Below, piece by piece: positions 40,224-41,902 of a stretch of DNA of 41,902 nt (position 1 is its first letter; each line of letters opens with the position of its first letter). A program made the translations under genes and the position numbers. The stretch comes from MGBC108787 sp964591225 (lineage in GTDB: Bacteria; Bacillota_I; Bacilli_A; RF39; UBA660): the NCBI GenBank assembly GCA_964591225.1, contig CAZQAO010000001.1:1-41902 (forward strand). Direction: 5' to 3'. Below the pieces are notes generated by a model. That model had not been told where the DNA came from, made no database searches, and saw only the letters and a program-made list of their open reading frames with translations.

Positions 40224-41501
40224 ATGTTAGAAAATGAAAATGTTGAATTCAAGCAAGATTATACTGAAAATATATATAAAGAAATAATTGCTTTCTTAAA
40301 TTCTTGTAGTGGAACTATATATGTTGGCTATGACGATGATGGTAATTTAATTGGCTTAAATAATGCTAAAGCCATCGAAGAAAAAATAGCTAATGGCATT
40401 GTTCATAAAATTACACCAGATTGTTCGATGTTCGTATCAATTAATAATAGTCATTTAGATAATAAAGATTATATTATTATCAATGTTAGTAAAGGTTTGA
40501 ATATCTATTCTTTAAAAGAAAAAGGAATATTAAAAGGAACATATATTAGAAATGGTTCTTGTTCAATACCAGCAACTGATGAAACATTAAAACAAATGAT
40601 TATTAAAAATAGTAATTTATCTTATGAAACTTCTGTTTCTATTCAACAAGATTTAACTTTTAATTATATTAAAAAGGATTTTCAAGAAATAGATATCAAT
40701 ATATTAAATAATAGCATCCAAAAAAATCTGCATTTAAGAAATACTAAAAATCAATATACTAATTTAGCTTTACTTTTATCGGATCAAAATCCTTTTACAA
40801 TCAAAATAGCTACTTATTCAGCTACCGATAAAAGTAACTTTTTAGATCGTAAAGAATTTAAGGGATCATTATTAGAAATATACGATAAAACTTTAGATTA
40901 TTTAAAATTAAATTCGGCAACGTATGGTTTAATTACTAGTTCCATCAGAGAAGATATCGAAGAATATCCGGAATTTATTTTAAGAGAGATTCTTTTAAAT
41001 TCTTTAATTCATCGAGATTATTCAACTATAACTTCTAATATAATTAATATATATAAAAATGATAATATTGAATTTATAAATTATGGTTCTTTATATGGCA
41101 ATATTACTATAGAAGATATTTTAGCAGGACTATCTACTTCAAGAAATCCTTATTTACAAGCTATTTTTATGCGTCTTAAACGCGTTGAAGCTATTGGCAG
41201 TGGTTTAAGACGAGTAAATGCTTATTATCGAGAAAGAAATTTAGAATTTAAAGTTGAAGCACTGCCATCTTCATTTATTGTCCATCTTCCTAGAATTGCT
41301 ATGGTAAATAAAGCAAATAATGATGGCAATATGGTTATTATGGAGTATTTAAGTAAATATGGTGAAATTACCAGAAAAGAAGCTGAGAAGTTAATAAATA
41401 AAGAAAAAACCACTACTAGTAATATTTTAAATAAAATGGTAGCAGAAAATATCATTTCCAAGAAGGGAAATGGTCCAAGTACTAAATATACATTAAAATA
41501 A
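40224..41501 (+). CDS. AlbA_2/Schlafen-type ATP-binding transcriptional regulator
   Basis: A 425-residue protein of the family annotated as 'RNA-binding/ATP-binding protein' or transcriptional regulator. The N-terminal AlbA_2 (Schlafen) domain (about 5-125) shows ENVEFKQDYTENIYKEIIAF, GGTIYVG-like CSGTIYVGYDDDG and YIRNGSCSIPAT. A middle HATPase_c_4-type domain (about 250-340) shows LREILLNSLIHRDYS and SRNPYLQAIFMRLKRVEAIG. A C-terminal winged helix (about 365-425) shows YGEITRKEAEKLIN...TTSNILNKMVAENI. It is probably a DNA-binding regulator. Four TGAACGATT repeats over its own promoter suggest it controls itself (inference). It lies after polC with its own promoter. Confidence 0.85.
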   Translation: MLENENVEFKQDYTENIYKEIIAFLNSCSGTIYVGYDDDGNLIGLNNAKAIEEKIANGIVHKITPDCSMFVSINNSHLDNKDYIIINVSKGLNIYSLKEKGILKGTYIRNGSCSIPATDETLKQMIIKNSNLSYETSVSIQQDLTFNYIKKDFQEIDINILNNSIQKNLHLRNTKNQYTNLALLLSDQNPFTIKIATYSATDKSNFLDRKEFKGSLLEIYDKTLDYLKLNSATYGLITSSIREDIEEYPEFILREILLNSLIHRDYSTITSNIINIYKNDNIEFINYGSLYGNITIEDILAGLSTSRNPYLQAIFMRLKRVEAIGSGLRRVNAYYRERNLEFKVEALPSSFIVHLPRIAMVNKANNDGNMVIMEYLSKYGEITRKEAEKLINKEKTTTSNILNKMVAENIISKKGNGPSTKYTLK

Positions 41502-41569
41502 TGTCTAAAATATGTCTATTTTTTTCATATTTAACATTTTGTTTACTCATTTTCATAAAAAATTAAAAA

Positions 41570-41591
41570 AATTAACGACAAATCGTTAATT
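41570..41591. repeat. Perfect inverted repeat upstream of the 41657 gene
   Basis: AATTAACGA (41570-41578) and TCGTTAATT (41583-41591) with a 4-nt loop. No T run follows on the plus strand, so it is not a good terminator; it sits 5 nt before the -35 of the next promoter and shares the AACGA core with the 40158-40194 repeats. Confidence 0.75.
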
Positions 41592-41596
41592 ACAAA

Positions 41597-41625
41597 TTGA
41601 AAACATGAAAATAGTGTAGTAAAAT
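41597..41625 (+). promoter_or_regulatory. SigA-type promoter for the 41657 gene
   Basis: TTGAAA (41597-41602), 17 nt, TAAAAT (41620-41625). Confidence 0.75.
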
Positions 41626-41656
41626 GTAAATTGATAATAGAGGAGGCAAATCAAAT

Positions 41657-41902
41657 ATGAAGAAGATAGGTAAAATCCTCTCTCCCAGAAATAAAGTTTC
41701 TGGAGAGGAAAATCCTAGAAAGGATAATAATTTAAAATTCGAAAAGGTTAATGACAAGAAAAAAAATAGAGCTATAGTAGCCGGAATGGTTATTGGTGTC
41801 TTAGTAACTGTAGGAAGTATAGTTTTATACCGAAGTTATGCCATATATAAAGAAGAAAATAACTATAATATAATCCAAGGAATAGTACCAGATTATGACT
41901 AT
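41657..41902 (+). CDS. Membrane-anchored surface protein, N-terminal part only (runs off the window)
   Basis: The first 82 codons of a longer gene. A basic, probably cytoplasmic region of ~38 residues (many Lys) is followed by one membrane segment (about 39-58, AIVAGMVIGVLVTVGSIVLY). An outside region then begins YRSYAIYKEENNYNIIQGIV and continues past the window end. This layout (short Lys-rich tail, one anchor, then an outside domain) suits a surface or pilus-like protein, but no named family is visible. The ribosome site is GAGGAGG, 9 nt before the ATG. A hairpin with a bulge (41677-41708) covers codons 7-18. The 3' end is missing, so length and function cannot be judged. Confidence 0.7.
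   Translation, partial: MKKIGKILSPRNKVSGEENPRKDNNLKFEKVNDKKKNRAIVAGMVIGVLVTVGSIVLYRSYAIYKEENNYNIIQGIVPDYDY
41677..41708 (+). promoter_or_regulatory. Strong hairpin inside the start of the 41657 gene
   Basis: CCTCTC (41677-41682) pairs with GAGAGG (41703-41708) and CAGAAA (41686-41691) with TTTCTG (41697-41702), with a 3-nt bulge and a 5-nt loop. The CCTCTC side is also complementary in part to the ribosome site GAGGAGG (41639-41645), so the two could compete. Confidence 0.5.

Noticed and set aside
41501..41538. Terminator after the AlbA_2 gene
   Set aside because: A hairpin can be drawn (AAATATG/CATATTT), but the T run is in its loop and not after it.
1..41902. Prophage, insertion sequence or CRISPR
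   Set aside because: No transposase, integrase, phage structural gene or regular repeat array is seen; gene order and composition are those of a core chromosome.

Overview
This is a low-GC (about 30% by eye) window from a Gram-positive, spore-forming member of the Bacillota, closest in gene order to Bacilli. TGA is used as a stop, so this is not the Mollicutes code. The evidence is the PolC plus DnaE replicase pair, Bacillus-type gene strings (rlmN-prpC-prkC-rsgA-rpe with rpmB beside it; rpsT next to gpr-spoIIP-yqxA; yceD-rpmF), sporulation genes (gpr, spoIIP, spoIIIAH, gerE, gerM) and a class B sortase. Small intergenic spaces, many hypothetical proteins and a 100-N scaffold gap suggest a metagenome assembly of an uncultured, possibly gut, lineage (inference).

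Layout. 1-5.9 kb: a PfkB-type kinase with a proline-rich tail and an Smr protein, two hypothetical proteins, tRNA-Ile2(CAT) and tRNA-Leu(TAG), then an operon of ogt, a radical SAM protein, an esterase and a small membrane protein. 5.9-11.7 kb: a membrane-anchored beta-helix protein (interrupted by a probably false gap) with a response regulator and histidine kinase, then HtrA and a flavodoxin. 11.7-16.4 kb: a membrane glycerophosphodiesterase, a CmpB-type membrane protein, tRNA-Arg(CCG), mscL, a Nudix hydrolase and miaA. 16.4-24.7 kb: a transglutaminase-like protein, rpsT, gpr-spoIIP-yqxA, a hypothetical protein, tmcAL, yceD-rpmF, tRNA-Arg(TCT), gerM, gerE and spoIIIAH. 24.7-32.4 kb: a second CmpB-type protein, a surface beta-helix protein with an NPKTN sorting signal next to srtB, the rlmN-prpC-prkC-rsgA-rpe operon and a short, TTG-started rpmB. 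32.4-41.9 kb: dnaE, a duplicated dnaE tail, polC, an AlbA_2-type regulator behind a repeat operator, and the start of a membrane-anchored surface protein.

How the parts fit. The sporulation genes carry promoter-like sequences matching the expected compartment sigma factors: SigF/SigG-like for gpr, SigE-like for spoIIP, gerM and spoIIIAH, and SigK-like for gerE. PrpC/PrkC/RsgA form the usual cell-wall-sensing and ribosome-assembly module.

The most striking observation is that ribosomal protein L32 carries a nine-residue N-terminal extension ending in Phe before the normal mature start AVPF. It closely resembles the extension of Firmicutes L27 that the protease Prp removes. Next in interest are the tandem copy of the dnaE 3' end (with a 12-codon leader ORF) in front of polC, the NPKTN/SrtB pair, and the repeat-operator AlbA_2 locus.
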